A stretch of 64,000 bases of DNA. Source: Hassallia sp050875635. Its GTDB lineage: Bacteria; Cyanobacteriota; Cyanobacteriia; Cyanobacteriales; Nostocaceae. Numbering within the stretch: the stretch's first letter is position 1; every line of letters begins with the position of its first letter. The DNA lies in NCBI RefSeq assembly GCF_050875635.1, contig NZ_JBPAOH010000021.1, forward strand, positions 1 to 64,000, given 5' to 3'. The translations under genes were made by a program, and so were the position numbers. A model generated the notes under the pieces. That model worked only from the letters and a program-made list of their open reading frames with translations. It did no database searches and was not told the DNA's origin. Positions 32,824-42,593 of the stretch are shown here, one piece after another.

Positions 32824-34122
32824 TTATCTAAAGTTTGGCTCTTTTTCTTGTGCCATTACTGCCGCATAGCTGTAAATTTGAGCTTGTTCTGACTCTATAG
32901 CCATTGAAAAAATTGTGGACACATATAGAATCCAAAAGATGCTGTTAGTAGCTAAAAGGGTACTTTCGCTGATGTTATAAATTACCAAAAAGCTTAAATA
33001 CATTAATGTCCACAGTCCTTCTACGTTTTTGGTAATTCTTAACCAGCGTACTCCTTGGATATAAGCTGTTGTTAAACTCAATAAAAATACAGCTAATCCG
33101 GATATACCTAATTCGGCTAATAAATCCATGAAGCCGTTATGACCGTAGGGACATTCCCATTGAAGTGTACGCCAAAGATAGGCAGTGACATCGCTATCCC
33201 AATCTCTCCAAAAGCCATTGAATCCGTAACCTAATAAAGGACGTTCTTGAATGAGTTCAAGCATTACGCTCCATAACTCTGTGCGTCCTGTTAGTGTCAA
33301 ATCTCTCCCTAATGCACTGGTGATGAAGGGTAAGTTATCGACAAACAAAATAACTGCACTTCCTATTACCAGAATGAGAGCGATCGCTATCGGTACTAGT
33401 TGGTTAAAATTACGCCGCCAAGTTCTATACAGCGGCATAATTAGCATCAACACCACAAATACAACTAAAGCAGTTTTGGATGTTGATCGAACTATTAAAA
33501 CAATGGAAAGAACATAGCCAATCCACGGCAACCAGCGGTTTTTACTGTTAGCAATTGAATCAGAATTTGCTACAAATAAAAACACCATACTGCTCAAAAC
33601 CATCAACCGTCCCAAGAGGTTTTTGTGCGACATTATACCCCGCCAAGCACCTGCGTGAACGCCTCCCTCTTGAATGGTCATTAAACCGTAAGATGGCAAT
33701 CCTATGGCAAACACAATACTAAGTAAAATTACCAAACCTAGCGCCCAGCTTAATAACTGTAGTTGCTCTCGCAAGCTGTAGCGCATAGCTAAGTATATGC
33801 CAAATAGAGTTGTTCCTAACAACAATAAACTGCGGCGTAGGGTAATATCTGGTGCTACAGTCCAAATTGCTGATGCTAATGCAATTCCTACCAGTACCCA
33901 AATTAAAAAGTCCTTTTGTGCAACTAGCAGAAAACTCTTTCGCTGTGTCGCAAGCAAAAGCAAAGTCACCATATAAATCCCCATGAAAAGTAAGGGACTA
34001 TAAGGGTCTTGGGGAATACTACCATCTGGACTTTCTAATAGCACTGGTATCAAGGCAGCTGTTGAAAGAAAAAGAGAAAATACAACAAATGCCTTTTCAA
34101 CTAGCCTTGTAAATCTAAGCAT
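32824..34122 (-). CDS. O-antigen ligase / Wzy polymerase-like membrane protein
   Basis: Integral membrane protein with about ten to twelve helices, likely polymerising lipid-linked repeat units in the periplasm. The family block (PF04932) spans GRTELWSVMLELIQERPLLGYGFNGFWRD, with a large loop after it (WECPYGHNGFMDLLAELGISGLAVFL), where the GHN-x-F/Y and LLAELG motif is diagnostic. I start at ATG 34122 (MLRFTRLVEKAF); an ATG at 34209 would add 29 residues. Neither start has a strong ribosome site. First gene of the minus-strand operon, divergent from the Wzc-like gene. Confidence 0.88.
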   Translation of the reverse strand: MLRFTRLVEKAFVVFSLFLSTAALIPVLLESPDGSIPQDPYSPLLFMGIYMVTLLLLATQRKSFLLVAQKDFLIWVLVGIALASAIWTVAPDITLRRSLLLLGTTLFGIYLAMRYSLREQLQLLSWALGLVILLSIVFAIGLPSYGLMTIQEGGVHAGAWRGIMSHKNLLGRLMVLSSMVFLFVANSDSIANSKNRWLPWIGYVLSIVLIVRSTSKTALVVFVVLMLIMPLYRTWRRNFNQLVPIAIALILVIGSAVILFVDNLPFITSALGRDLTLTGRTELWSVMLELIQERPLLGYGFNGFWRDWDSDVTAYLWRTLQWECPYGHNGFMDLLAELGISGLAVFLLSLTTAYIQGVRWLRITKNVEGLWTLMYLSFLVIYNISESTLLATNSIFWILYVSTIFSMAIESEQAQIYSYAAVMAQEKEPNFR

Positions 34123-34209
34123 CACAACTCGATTTTTCCACTTTAGTACTGCTATCAAAAGGAAATTACTGAGACGAAAAAAGTCCCTTTTAATAGCATG
34201 AGTAGCCAA

Positions 34210-34795
34210 GCCAAAATTGCCGATAAAGTTATTTAATTAACAAGTCAGCACGCAGATGTTATCAATAGCTAATCCGGAATACCATCTGTACAAATTTCTA
34301 GTCAGCTATAAATCAATGCATTAACCTGTAATTACTAGCATTGGCGATTTGAAGAGCGGTAGAACTGAGAAAATACTATCCTGGTTAAGATTTGACGCGG
34401 CTCTGTCCCCAAATTTAACTTGGAATAAAGAATTTTAGGATTAACTTTACTTAATCTTCATCAATAATATTTTTTGATGAAATTTTGACTAAGCGCAGTG
34501 CATTATTCTGTTAACAGGATATGTTGAGGATATCTAGACTTAGAAAAATTTTGGTAAGTATCATGTCTCTTATTCTCCAAAATCGATTTATTGAGACATA
34601 ATTAATCCAAGATGTAGGGTCTACAATATAACTTTATGTTGACTGTTCGCTCTTTTTCTCAACAATCCAATCTAGGTTTTGGCAATCGCAACATTAGCTA
34701 TTGGTAGCTATCCAAATTATCTGCCTACCTCGGTTGGAAAAAAAATTAAGTTTTCCGAAAGAGAATTATCAAATTGATATCCTCAACAGTTTTGC
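34210..34795. other. Divergent promoter region of the polysaccharide locus
   Basis: 586 AT-rich bases between the Wzy-like operon and the Wzc-like gene. It must contain both promoters. I see no gene, and no inverted repeat strong enough to name as an operator. Confidence 0.5.
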
Positions 34796-37117
34796 ATGGG
34801 AACGCAGATGCCAATTAAGGAAGAAGATTTGCAGGAACTGAAAAATTCCAATTCATTGTCAAGAGAATCTTATGGGTTTTGGAAAAAACCTGAAGGCAAT
34901 GAAAACAATCAAGGTTTGAGTCAAATTGTTACAGTTTTACGCCGCAGAATAGCTGTAATTGCTAGCGTGGCAGTTATAGTCACAACAGGAACAATTGGCT
35001 GGAGTGCAACTCGTATTCCCAAGTATGAAGGCAAGTTTCAACTGTTAGTTGAACCGTTAAAAACTTCTGATAATGAGTTACTGATTTTGCTTTCGCAAAC
35101 GTTGCAGCAAAATGTCAACGAAATCAGCAGACAAAATACTACTGCGTTGGATTATCAAGCTTTGATGGAGGTTTTGAAAAGTCCGAAGCTGATAAATCCG
35201 GTAATTCAAGAACTGCAAAAACAATATCCAGAAATTAGCTACGATCGCTTGGTTGGCAATGATGTATCTGGTAAACTAGCTAGCGGGCGAGAAGGTACAC
35301 TGTATGTTAACCGAATGGCAAAAGGTAAAGATGAATCTCGAATCATCGAGGTTCGCTATCGTGATTCCGATCCGCAAAAAGTTCAGATTGTCTTGGATCG
35401 CGTATCGCAAGCTTATCGCAAGTATAGTCAACAACAACAGCAAACGAATTTACGTCAGGGAATCAAATTTGTTGATGAACAGTTGCCAAAATTGCGGTAT
35501 CGGGTAAATGCGCTGCAAGGTCAATTACAATTTTTTCAGCAGCAACATGACTTGTTTAACCCGCAGCTACAAGGGGAACAACTGTTAAAAAGACGTGATG
35601 AACTGCAAGCTACGAAGTTAGAAACTGAGAAAAAATTGGCTGAGGCAAAATCACTGTATCTTTCTTTGCAAGGTCAGTTGGGAATGCCACAAAATGAAGC
35701 GATCGCAGCTTCAGCTTTGAGTGAATCACCTCAATATCAACAGATACTCACTCGCATCCGCGACATCGAAGCCAAGATTGCTACAGAATCAGTTCGTTTT
35801 AGTGACGAAAGTCCGACAATCAGGCTTTTGCGCGAACAACGAGAAAAACTATTACCTTTATTGAATCAAGAAGCACAATTAACATTAGGAAACAACGCAC
35901 CCGATGTCGAATTAAATTCATCGCAAGTAGGCGGTTTTCAAAATTCTGTTCGCCGCGAACTTATCCAACAACTGGCTAATAATACTAACCAAGTTAAGTC
36001 ACTCGAAGCTAGTTTATCAGCTACAAATGCGGCTCAAGTTAAATTAAATCAACAAATTATTGAATATCCAGTACTTTCACGTCAGTACGCTAATATGCAA
36101 CGAGAATTGCAAGCAGCTACTGATACGTTGAATCAGCTTTTAAATCGCCAAGAAGCATTGCGCGTAGATGCTGCACAACAAGAAGTTCCTTGGGAACTAA
36201 TTATGCCTCCCACATTACCGCGTAACAAAACCGGTCAACTAATGCCCGTTTCACCTAGCGGTGCAAGTAACATACTTTTAGGAGGAGTTGCAGGTATTCT
36301 TTTAGGCATTTTAGTTGCTTTTGTTCTCGATAATTTAGAAAATGTCTATCACGATGGTGACGAGGTAAAACAGACAACTCAATTGCCTTTATTGGGGGTA
36401 ATTCCTTTCCATAAAGAACTGAAAAAATTGGCGCGTGCAGGTGATGTAGCTCAGTTAACTAAAAAACATAATCCGGAACGCGAACTAGATAATTATGCTA
36501 AATCTGTACAATACAAATCGGCTCAGTTTATAGAAGCATTTTGCTCGTTTTATACGAAAGTTCAATCTTATAAAATGGAGGCTTCTATTCGCTCAATTGC
36601 TATCACTTCCGCAACATCTGGCGAAGGGAAAACCACAGTGGCGGCATATTTAGCACAGATGGCGGCAGAAGCCGGAGCGCGAGTATTATTAGTAGATGGA
36701 GATTTACGCCATCCGCAAATACATTTGAGATTCGGTTTATTAAACAATCAAGGATTTAGTGAAGTACTTTCTGACGGTATAGATATCAGCAAAGTAATTC
36801 AGCAATCACCCTCAGATGATAATTTGTTTATCTTGACTGCTGGGAGAATACCTGTTAACCCAACAAAGCTTTTGTCTTCATTAACAATGCAGACTTTTAT
36901 CGATATATCGCAAACAAATTACGACTTAGTTGTGTACGATACACCACATCTTTTAGGTCGTCTCGATACCAATGTTTTGCTTTCACAAGTAGATGGAATT
37001 GTGTTAGTCACCGGATTAGGTAAAGCACTTCGTCCTACTTTGAAACAAGCATTAGAAGAATTAAAATCTTCTCGTGTTTCCATTTTAGGTACGGTTGCTA
37101 ACACCGTTGAACATTAA
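34796..37117 (+). CDS. Polysaccharide co-polymerase with C-terminal BY-kinase-like ATPase (Wzc-like)
   Basis: 773-residue inner-membrane protein that sets chain length and drives export. Helix 1 (IAVIASVAVIVTTGTIGW) is near residue 55. The Wzz-type periplasmic part includes a long coiled coil (about 210-470), ending with the proline-rich LIMPPTLPRNK before helix 2 (NILLGGVAGILLGILVAFVLD). The cytoplasmic ATPase has Walker A SATSGEGKTTVA near 605 and Walker A' VLLVDGDLRHP near 630, then LVVYDTPHLLG (Walker B). The Tyr-rich tail of classical bacterial tyrosine kinases is absent: the protein ends ILGTVANTVEH. Start at 34796; ATG 34808 is possible. Confidence 0.92.
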   Translation: MGTQMPIKEEDLQELKNSNSLSRESYGFWKKPEGNENNQGLSQIVTVLRRRIAVIASVAVIVTTGTIGWSATRIPKYEGKFQLLVEPLKTSDNELLILLSQTLQQNVNEISRQNTTALDYQALMEVLKSPKLINPVIQELQKQYPEISYDRLVGNDVSGKLASGREGTLYVNRMAKGKDESRIIEVRYRDSDPQKVQIVLDRVSQAYRKYSQQQQQTNLRQGIKFVDEQLPKLRYRVNALQGQLQFFQQQHDLFNPQLQGEQLLKRRDELQATKLETEKKLAEAKSLYLSLQGQLGMPQNEAIAASALSESPQYQQILTRIRDIEAKIATESVRFSDESPTIRLLREQREKLLPLLNQEAQLTLGNNAPDVELNSSQVGGFQNSVRRELIQQLANNTNQVKSLEASLSATNAAQVKLNQQIIEYPVLSRQYANMQRELQAATDTLNQLLNRQEALRVDAAQQEVPWELIMPPTLPRNKTGQLMPVSPSGASNILLGGVAGILLGILVAFVLDNLENVYHDGDEVKQTTQLPLLGVIPFHKELKKLARAGDVAQLTKKHNPERELDNYAKSVQYKSAQFIEAFCSFYTKVQSYKMEASIRSIAITSATSGEGKTTVAAYLAQMAAEAGARVLLVDGDLRHPQIHLRFGLLNNQGFSEVLSDGIDISKVIQQSPSDDNLFILTAGRIPVNPTKLLSSLTMQTFIDISQTNYDLVVYDTPHLLGRLDTNVLLSQVDGIVLVTGLGKALRPTLKQALEELKSSRVSILGTVANTVEH

Positions 37118-37410
37118 TATAACTTACGCAAAATCTCTCTTAAACTCTTATTCCTTCTCCTTCTCCTTCGGAGACGCTACGCGAACGGAGACGCCAAGGG
37201 CGAACGTGTCCTTCTCTTCGAGACGCGAAGCGCGAACGCACCTTCTCCTTCGGAGACGGCAAAGCCGAACGCGGTTCGTTACTCCGTGAAAGACTGCGTA
37301 AGTCCTAATTAATATTGTAGTAAGCGGCTCTAGCCCTTAAAAGTTTTTGCTTGAGCGCTTCAGCGCTCACTACGATTGGGATAATACCCTCTGCTTTTAT
37401 GTATTAGAAT
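37118..37410. repeat. Spacer with CTTCGGAGACG and GTAGTAAGC repeats
   Basis: 37150-37290 contains several copies of TCCTTCGGAGACG joined to GCTACGCGAACGG and related pieces. 37317-37376 is a nested palindrome beginning GTAGTAAGCGGCTC and ending CGCTTCAGCGCTCACTACGA. No gene. Confidence 0.8.
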
Positions 37411-38718
37411 ATGACATTCATTAATAAGCGGCATCTACAGAAACCGAATTTTCTTGACTCATTAATTAATCGACTTCAAGAAAAACTATCTAGCCAGTTT
37501 CTTCGCAATCTTAGCTGGCTAGGTATAACAGAAATCGTCTACAGAGTCTTGCGTTTAGGATTAGTAGTCATCATTGCTCGTTTTTTGACTCCTTACGACT
37601 ACGGTTTGGGAGCAATTGTGATGACAGTTCGCGAGTTTACTTTGACGTTTACGAATGTTGGTATAGGTGCAAAAATTATTCAAGCTGAAGAAAAAGAATT
37701 AGAGGTTTTGTGCAATTCTGCATACTGGTTAAACTGGATGATTTTTATTAGTTTATTTTTCATCCAGAGTGTTGCCGCTTTTCCGATTTCTTGGTTTTAT
37801 AAAAATAATCAGATTCTTTTGCCAATTATTGTATCAGGACTTGTTTATTTAATATGGCCCGTCTCGGCTATTCAAAAGACTTTAATTCAAAGAGAAAATC
37901 GCTTAAAAATTATCGCTGTAACTGATAGCTTGCAAAACTCGTTTGCAAGTATATTTTCTGCTGTATTAGCGGTTGCGGGGATGGGTGTGTGGTCTTTTGT
38001 GCTGCCAGCGTTTTTGGTGGCACCGCTGGAGCTAATCATATACTATTATTTTCACGATTGGCGATCGCACTCTAAATTCACCACCAAGCACTGGGGCGAA
38101 ATTTTCAGCTTTGGTAAAAACTTGCTCGGTGTTGGTTTACTCAAAACTCTCAGAAATAACTTAGATTATCTCATAGTTGGACGCTTCATCGGCATTAAAG
38201 AACTGGGTATATACTTCTTTGGCTTTAATGCTGGTTTAGGCATTAGCTTAAGTATTATCAACGCCGTTAGTTCAGCAATTTTACCACATTTATGTGCGGC
38301 GCGTTCTGATTGGTTTGAGTTCAAAAAACGCTATTTTACCAGTATAAAAACTATTAGTTGTATTATTATTCCTTTTGTTATATTGCAAGCTAGCTTGGCT
38401 CCTTTTTATGTGCCAATTGTTTTTGGTCAAAAGTGGGTACCTGCGATTCCAGTTTTGATAATGATTTGTTTATCGGCAATTTCTCGACCTTTTGCAGATG
38501 CCGCTTCTCAGTTATTAGTAGCTATTGGTAAACCTAATTTAGATTTGCGGTGGAATATTATATTTACTGGGATATTTGCCGCAGCGTTACTGATAGGAGT
38601 TCAAAGGCAAGTTTTCGGGGTAGCGACATCGGTTTTATTAGTTCATTTAATTTGTTTGCCCATATTTGCATTTTGGGCAACAATTTTTGTTTTTCCGAGA
38701 TTAAATAAGGGATTGTAG
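37411..38718 (+). CDS. Wzx-like polysaccharide flippase (MATE/MOP superfamily)
   Basis: 435 residues with about twelve membrane helices. It begins with a hydrophilic 35-residue N-terminus, then FLRNLSWLGITEIVYRVLRLGLVVIIARFLTPYDYGLGAIVMTVREF, the opening of the polysaccharide-transport (MviN/Wzx) family. Repeated halves and RFIGIKELGIYFFGFNAGLGI near residue 265 fit the same family. It would move the lipid-linked repeat unit across the membrane for the Wzy-like polymerase. Same direction as the Wzc-like gene but separated by 290 bases of repeats. Confidence 0.9.
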   Translation: MTFINKRHLQKPNFLDSLINRLQEKLSSQFLRNLSWLGITEIVYRVLRLGLVVIIARFLTPYDYGLGAIVMTVREFTLTFTNVGIGAKIIQAEEKELEVLCNSAYWLNWMIFISLFFIQSVAAFPISWFYKNNQILLPIIVSGLVYLIWPVSAIQKTLIQRENRLKIIAVTDSLQNSFASIFSAVLAVAGMGVWSFVLPAFLVAPLELIIYYYFHDWRSHSKFTTKHWGEIFSFGKNLLGVGLLKTLRNNLDYLIVGRFIGIKELGIYFFGFNAGLGISLSIINAVSSAILPHLCAARSDWFEFKKRYFTSIKTISCIIIPFVILQASLAPFYVPIVFGQKWVPAIPVLIMICLSAISRPFADAASQLLVAIGKPNLDLRWNIIFTGIFAAALLIGVQRQVFGVATSVLLVHLICLPIFAFWATIFVFPRLNKGL

Positions 38719-38736
38719 TAAGCGCTTACTAAACAA
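38716..38736. repeat. Short GTAGTAAGCGCTTACTA palindrome at the flippase stop codon
   Basis: TAGTAAGCGCTTACTA is a perfect 16-base palindrome overlapping the flippase stop codon. Member of the family at 10430, 23590, 31712 and 37317. Confidence 0.7.
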
Positions 38737-38849
38737 TTGATACATGAAATCTAACCACTTCAGGTTTGCTCACCTCTTTTGCTTCGGCGATCGCCACATC
38801 CATTGCACAGGATAAAATGTAGGGGAACATTGAAATCGAGGTCAAGCCT

Positions 38850-39143
38850 ATGACAGTTCAACCCCCTCGGTATAGTAAAGAAGAGTTTGCTCGAAGAGGT
38901 GATGAGATTTATGAGTCTCAGGTGCGTCAACAGGTTGAGGAAGGCAACTACGGTAAAATTGTAGCGATCGACATCGAAACCGGAGATTTTGAAGTTGATC
39001 GCAGCGAAATTGCTGCCTGCGATCGCCTCGAAACCCGTCACCCTGATGCCCAAATCTGGATCGTTCGCATTGGTTCTCGTCATGTTCGTCGTTTTGGCGG
39101 ACGCACCCAGAGAACTGAAAAAACCTTAAACTTATCTGTGTAA
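38850..39143 (+). CDS. Small conserved cyanobacterial protein of unknown function
   Basis: 97 residues, soluble, acidic first half. The sequence PPRYSKEEFARRGDEIYESQVR followed by VEEGNYGKIVAIDIETGDFEVD and HPDAQIWIVRIGSR matches a protein type that I recall as frequent in cyanobacterial accessory regions, often beside a small partner that may be a toxin, although no partner is present here. The start ATG 38850 has GAGGTCAAG upstream. Its end overlaps the end of the RND pump gene by 12 bases, tail to tail. Function unknown. Confidence 0.75.
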   Translation: MTVQPPRYSKEEFARRGDEIYESQVRQQVEEGNYGKIVAIDIETGDFEVDRSEIAACDRLETRHPDAQIWIVRIGSRHVRRFGGRTQRTEKTLNLSV

Positions 39144-42100
39144 CACTGTAGCTTCTTTGTTTTTCTCCTTTTGCTTTTTACCTTGCTTTTTCAAGCGCTT
39201 ACGCAAAGCTTCCATGTAGGTGAAGAAAACAGGGGTAATATAAAGCGTTAATACTTGAGAGAACACTAATCCACCAACCACAGCCAAACCTAAAGGACGA
39301 CGAGATTCTGCACCTGCACCCAAACCTAGTGCTATAGGCAAAGTACCCATCAATGCCGCCATTGTTGTCATCATAATCGGACGAAACCTGACCACACAAG
39401 CTTCATAAATGGCATCATACGGCGTTTTGCCTTGATGTTTTTCAGCTTCTACAGCAAAGTCAATCATCATGATGCCGTTTTTCTTGACGATGCCGACTAA
39501 CATGATGATACCGACAAAAGCATATATATTCAGGTCAACGCCAAATAGCAATAAGGTAAGTAAAGCACCAAACCCCGCCGAAGGTAAACTAGAAAGAATT
39601 GTAATCGGGTGAATAAAATCTTCGTAGAGAATCCCCAATATAATGTAGATTACCAAAATAGCAATTACCAGTAAAATTCCCAGGCTAGAAAGCGAAGATT
39701 GAAACACTTGCGCTGTTCCTTGGAAGCTGGTGCTGATGGTTGCGGGTAAAGTTTCACGAGCTAGTTTTTCAATCTTGCCGGTAACGCTACCGAGAGATAC
39801 TCCCGGTTTGAGGTTAAAGGAAATCGTCACAGCAGCAAGTTGTCCGGAATGGTTAACCGTTAACGGTCCCACACTTTTAGTAATGGTTGCAACAGCATTT
39901 AAAGGTACTTGCTGATTATTACTAGAGGTAATCGTCAGTAAGTCCAGGTCATTGGGATTAAGTTGATACTGCGGGTCTACACCCATAATCACTTGATACT
40001 GACCATCAGATGCATAGATAGTAGAAACCTGACTAGTACCATAAGCGCTGTTGAGAGCGCTTTCGATTTGATTAGCCGTCAAACCAACAGCTGATGCCTG
40101 TTCACGGTTAACATTTACTTGAATTTGCGGATTTTTGATTTGCAAGTCGCTGTTAACTTCTTGCAGTTCGGGCATTTGCCGCATTTTCATTTCCAAAGTC
40201 GGTGCGTGTTGATACAAGTCTTGTAAATTGGGACTTGATAGTGCAAATTGATACAATGCTTTTGTTTGCTGTCCACCTATCCGTATAGATGGTGGATTCT
40301 GCACAAATGCTCTAATTCCCGGTATACCCGCTAATTTGGGTCGTAATTCCTGCGCTACATCATCAGCATTCTTGTGTCGTTCAGAACGTGGCTTCAGCTT
40401 AACAAAGATGCGTCCTGAGTTAGCTGTGGCATTAGCTCCACCAGCACCAACACTGGAGTTAATCGCTTCTACATTCGGGTCGCGACGAACTATGTCTGCG
40501 ACTACTTGCTGATGCTTCACCATCTCCGCAAAGGAAATATCCTGAGCAGCTTCGGTGCTTACGTTCAACTGTCCGGTGTCGTCATTGGGAATAAATCCTT
40601 TGGGAACGATAACAAACAGATATATAGTTGCAATCAAAATCACCCCAGAAAGAATCATCGTTGTGCGATGATATTTCATTGACAGCTTCAGGGTTGCTTC
40701 GTAGCCCCCCAGCATAGTATCAAATACCCATTCAGAAGCATTGTAAAGACGACCTTTCCAGTTTTTTGGTTTCTGTTTTTTGGTTTTAATTATTTGATAT
40801 TCGTTACTTGTCGCGTGTCCGTTTTTTAAGGAATGTCCGTTACCATTATTTGATGTCGCGTGTCCGTTTTTTAATGAATGTCCGTTACCATTATTTGATG
40901 TGGCGTGTCCGTTTTCTAAGAAATGTCCGTTACCATTATTTGATGTGGCGTGTCCGTTTTTTAAGGAATGTCCGTTACCATTATTTGATGTGGCGTGTCC
41001 GTTTTCTAAGAAATGTCCGTTACCATTATTTGATGTGGCGTGTCCGTTTTTTAATGAATGTCCGTTACCATTATTTGATGTTGAGTGTCCGTTTTCTGAA
41101 TGCTGATGCTCACCTTCATGCTTGAGAAAAAGACTGCAAAGCATCGGTGTCAGGGTGAGGGAGATAAAACCAGATACCAAAATTGACACGCTGATAGTAA
41201 CAGCAAACTCGCTGAACAATCTTCCCAAAATCCCACCCATGAAAATAAGGGGAATAAATACGGCTACTAGGGAGATTGTCATCGATAAAATGGTGAAACC
41301 AATTTCTTTGGAACCGTTGAGGGCAGCTTGCATACGACTTTCGCCCATTTCCATGTGACGGACGATGTTTTCTAACATCACCACCGCATCATCCACCACA
41401 AAGCCAACAGCAAGGGTAAGAGCCATTAAAGACAGGTTATCCAGGGAGTAACCCAGCAATAACATGACTGCAAAAGTTCCCACGAGTGACAAAGGCACTG
41501 CCAAACTGGGAATGATTGTAGCTGATAGGTTGCGTAAAAACAGGAAAATTACCAACACCACTAGACAAATGGTGAGAAATAAGGTAAATTTCACATCATT
41601 CACCGACTCGCGGATAGATTCGGAGCGGTCATACAAAATTTGCATATCCACCGCTGCGGGAATTTGTTCGCGAAAGGTCGGTAAAATCTTCTTGACACCT
41701 TCTACGACTTCTACAGTGTTGCTTCCTGGCTGTCGTTGAATTGCTAGGAGGACCGCTCGCGTACCGTTAAACCAACTTGCTATCTTGTCATTTTCTACAC
41801 TATCAAATACCTTTCCCAATTCTCCCAACTGAACCGGTGCGCCGTTACGATAAGCAACTACCAAAGAACGATATGCTTCGGCGTTTTGCAATTGCCCATT
41901 TGCCTCAATCGTGTAATTTTGGCGATCGCCATACAAATTACCAGTAGCTAAGTTGGAATTTCCTTTGGATACTGCCGTTGCTACTTGGTCAATTCCTAAC
42001 CCCTTAGCACTTAACGATTGTGGGTCTAGGTAAATGCGAACCGCGTACTTTTGCGAACCATAAATTTGTACCTGCGCTACACCGTCAACCATCGACAAAC

Positions 42101-42593
42101 GCTGCGCTAAAATTGTCTCTCCATATTTATCTACTTCTGATAAAGGCAGCACTGACGAACTCAATGCTACATACAAAATAGGTGAATCTGATGGGTTCAC
42201 CTTCCGGAATGATGGGGGATTAGGCATATTAGTCGGTAACTGCCGTGCTGCCTTAGAAATTGCCGCTTGTACATCTTGAGCAGCAGCGTCTATATCCCGA
42301 CTCAAATTAAATTGCAGGGTAATTTGTGCCGAACCCAGAGAACTTGTAGAAGTCATCGAATCAACACCAGCAATACTAGAAAATTGCTGTTCTAATGGTG
42401 TTGCGACCGAAGATGCCATCGTATCTGGACTTGCTCCAGGTAAAGTTGCTGACACCTGAATTGTGGGAAAATCCACAGTTGGTAAGTCGCTTACAGGTAG
42501 CGATCGATAACTCACTAACCCAAACAGCATGATGCCCAGCATCACGAGTGTGGTCATTATCGGTCGCTTGATAAATAATGCAGAGATGTTCAT
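39132..42593 (-). CDS. RND efflux pump, HAE1 (AcrB/MexB-like) family
   Basis: Proton-driven inner-membrane pump of 1153 residues. Start IKRPIMTTLVMLGIMLFGLVSYRSLPVSDLPTVDFPTIQVSA is canonical. Periplasmic porter domains follow helix 1. TM4 holds the proton-relay pair in VGFVVDDAVVMLENIVRHME (near residue 400). The second half repeats the fold (GFIPNDDTGQLNV... and VGIVKKNGIMMIDFAVEAE). An unusual insert, residues about 498-594, lies in the cytoplasmic loop between the two halves: six to seven copies of a 15-residue unit NGHATSNNGNGHSLK. The adaptor gene lies 139 bases upstream, and a MarR gene is divergent from it. Substrates unknown. Confidence 0.95.
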   Translation of the reverse strand: MNISALFIKRPIMTTLVMLGIMLFGLVSYRSLPVSDLPTVDFPTIQVSATLPGASPDTMASSVATPLEQQFSSIAGVDSMTSTSSLGSAQITLQFNLSRDIDAAAQDVQAAISKAARQLPTNMPNPPSFRKVNPSDSPILYVALSSSVLPLSEVDKYGETILAQRLSMVDGVAQVQIYGSQKYAVRIYLDPQSLSAKGLGIDQVATAVSKGNSNLATGNLYGDRQNYTIEANGQLQNAEAYRSLVVAYRNGAPVQLGELGKVFDSVENDKIASWFNGTRAVLLAIQRQPGSNTVEVVEGVKKILPTFREQIPAAVDMQILYDRSESIRESVNDVKFTLFLTICLVVLVIFLFLRNLSATIIPSLAVPLSLVGTFAVMLLLGYSLDNLSLMALTLAVGFVVDDAVVMLENIVRHMEMGESRMQAALNGSKEIGFTILSMTISLVAVFIPLIFMGGILGRLFSEFAVTISVSILVSGFISLTLTPMLCSLFLKHEGEHQHSENGHSTSNNGNGHSLKNGHATSNNGNGHFLENGHATSNNGNGHSLKNGHATSNNGNGHFLENGHATSNNGNGHSLKNGHATSNNGNGHSLKNGHATSNEYQIIKTKKQKPKNWKGRLYNASEWVFDTMLGGYEATLKLSMKYHRTTMILSGVILIATIYLFVIVPKGFIPNDDTGQLNVSTEAAQDISFAEMVKHQQVVADIVRRDPNVEAINSSVGAGGANATANSGRIFVKLKPRSERHKNADDVAQELRPKLAGIPGIRAFVQNPPSIRIGGQQTKALYQFALSSPNLQDLYQHAPTLEMKMRQMPELQEVNSDLQIKNPQIQVNVNREQASAVGLTANQIESALNSAYGTSQVSTIYASDGQYQVIMGVDPQYQLNPNDLDLLTITSSNNQQVPLNAVATITKSVGPLTVNHSGQLAAVTISFNLKPGVSLGSVTGKIEKLARETLPATISTSFQGTAQVFQSSLSSLGILLVIAILVIYIILGILYEDFIHPITILSSLPSAGFGALLTLLLFGVDLNIYAFVGIIMLVGIVKKNGIMMIDFAVEAEKHQGKTPYDAIYEACVVRFRPIMMTTMAALMGTLPIALGLGAGAESRRPLGLAVVGGLVFSQVLTLYITPVFFTYMEALRKRLKKQGKKQKEKNKEATVLHR
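40811..41099. repeat. 45-bp minisatellite inside the RND pump gene
   Basis: The phrase TGTCCGTTTT starts at 40816, 40861, 40906, 40951, 40996, 41041 and 41086, each exactly 45 bases apart, with few changes. The unit equals 15 codons and keeps the pump frame open. Two subtypes (SLK and FLE endings) alternate over most of the array. Confidence 0.95.

Noticed and set aside
40808..41125. Long antisense frame opposite the RND pump minisatellite
   Set aside because: It exists only because a 45-base unit without stops is repeated; the pump frame is the real one.
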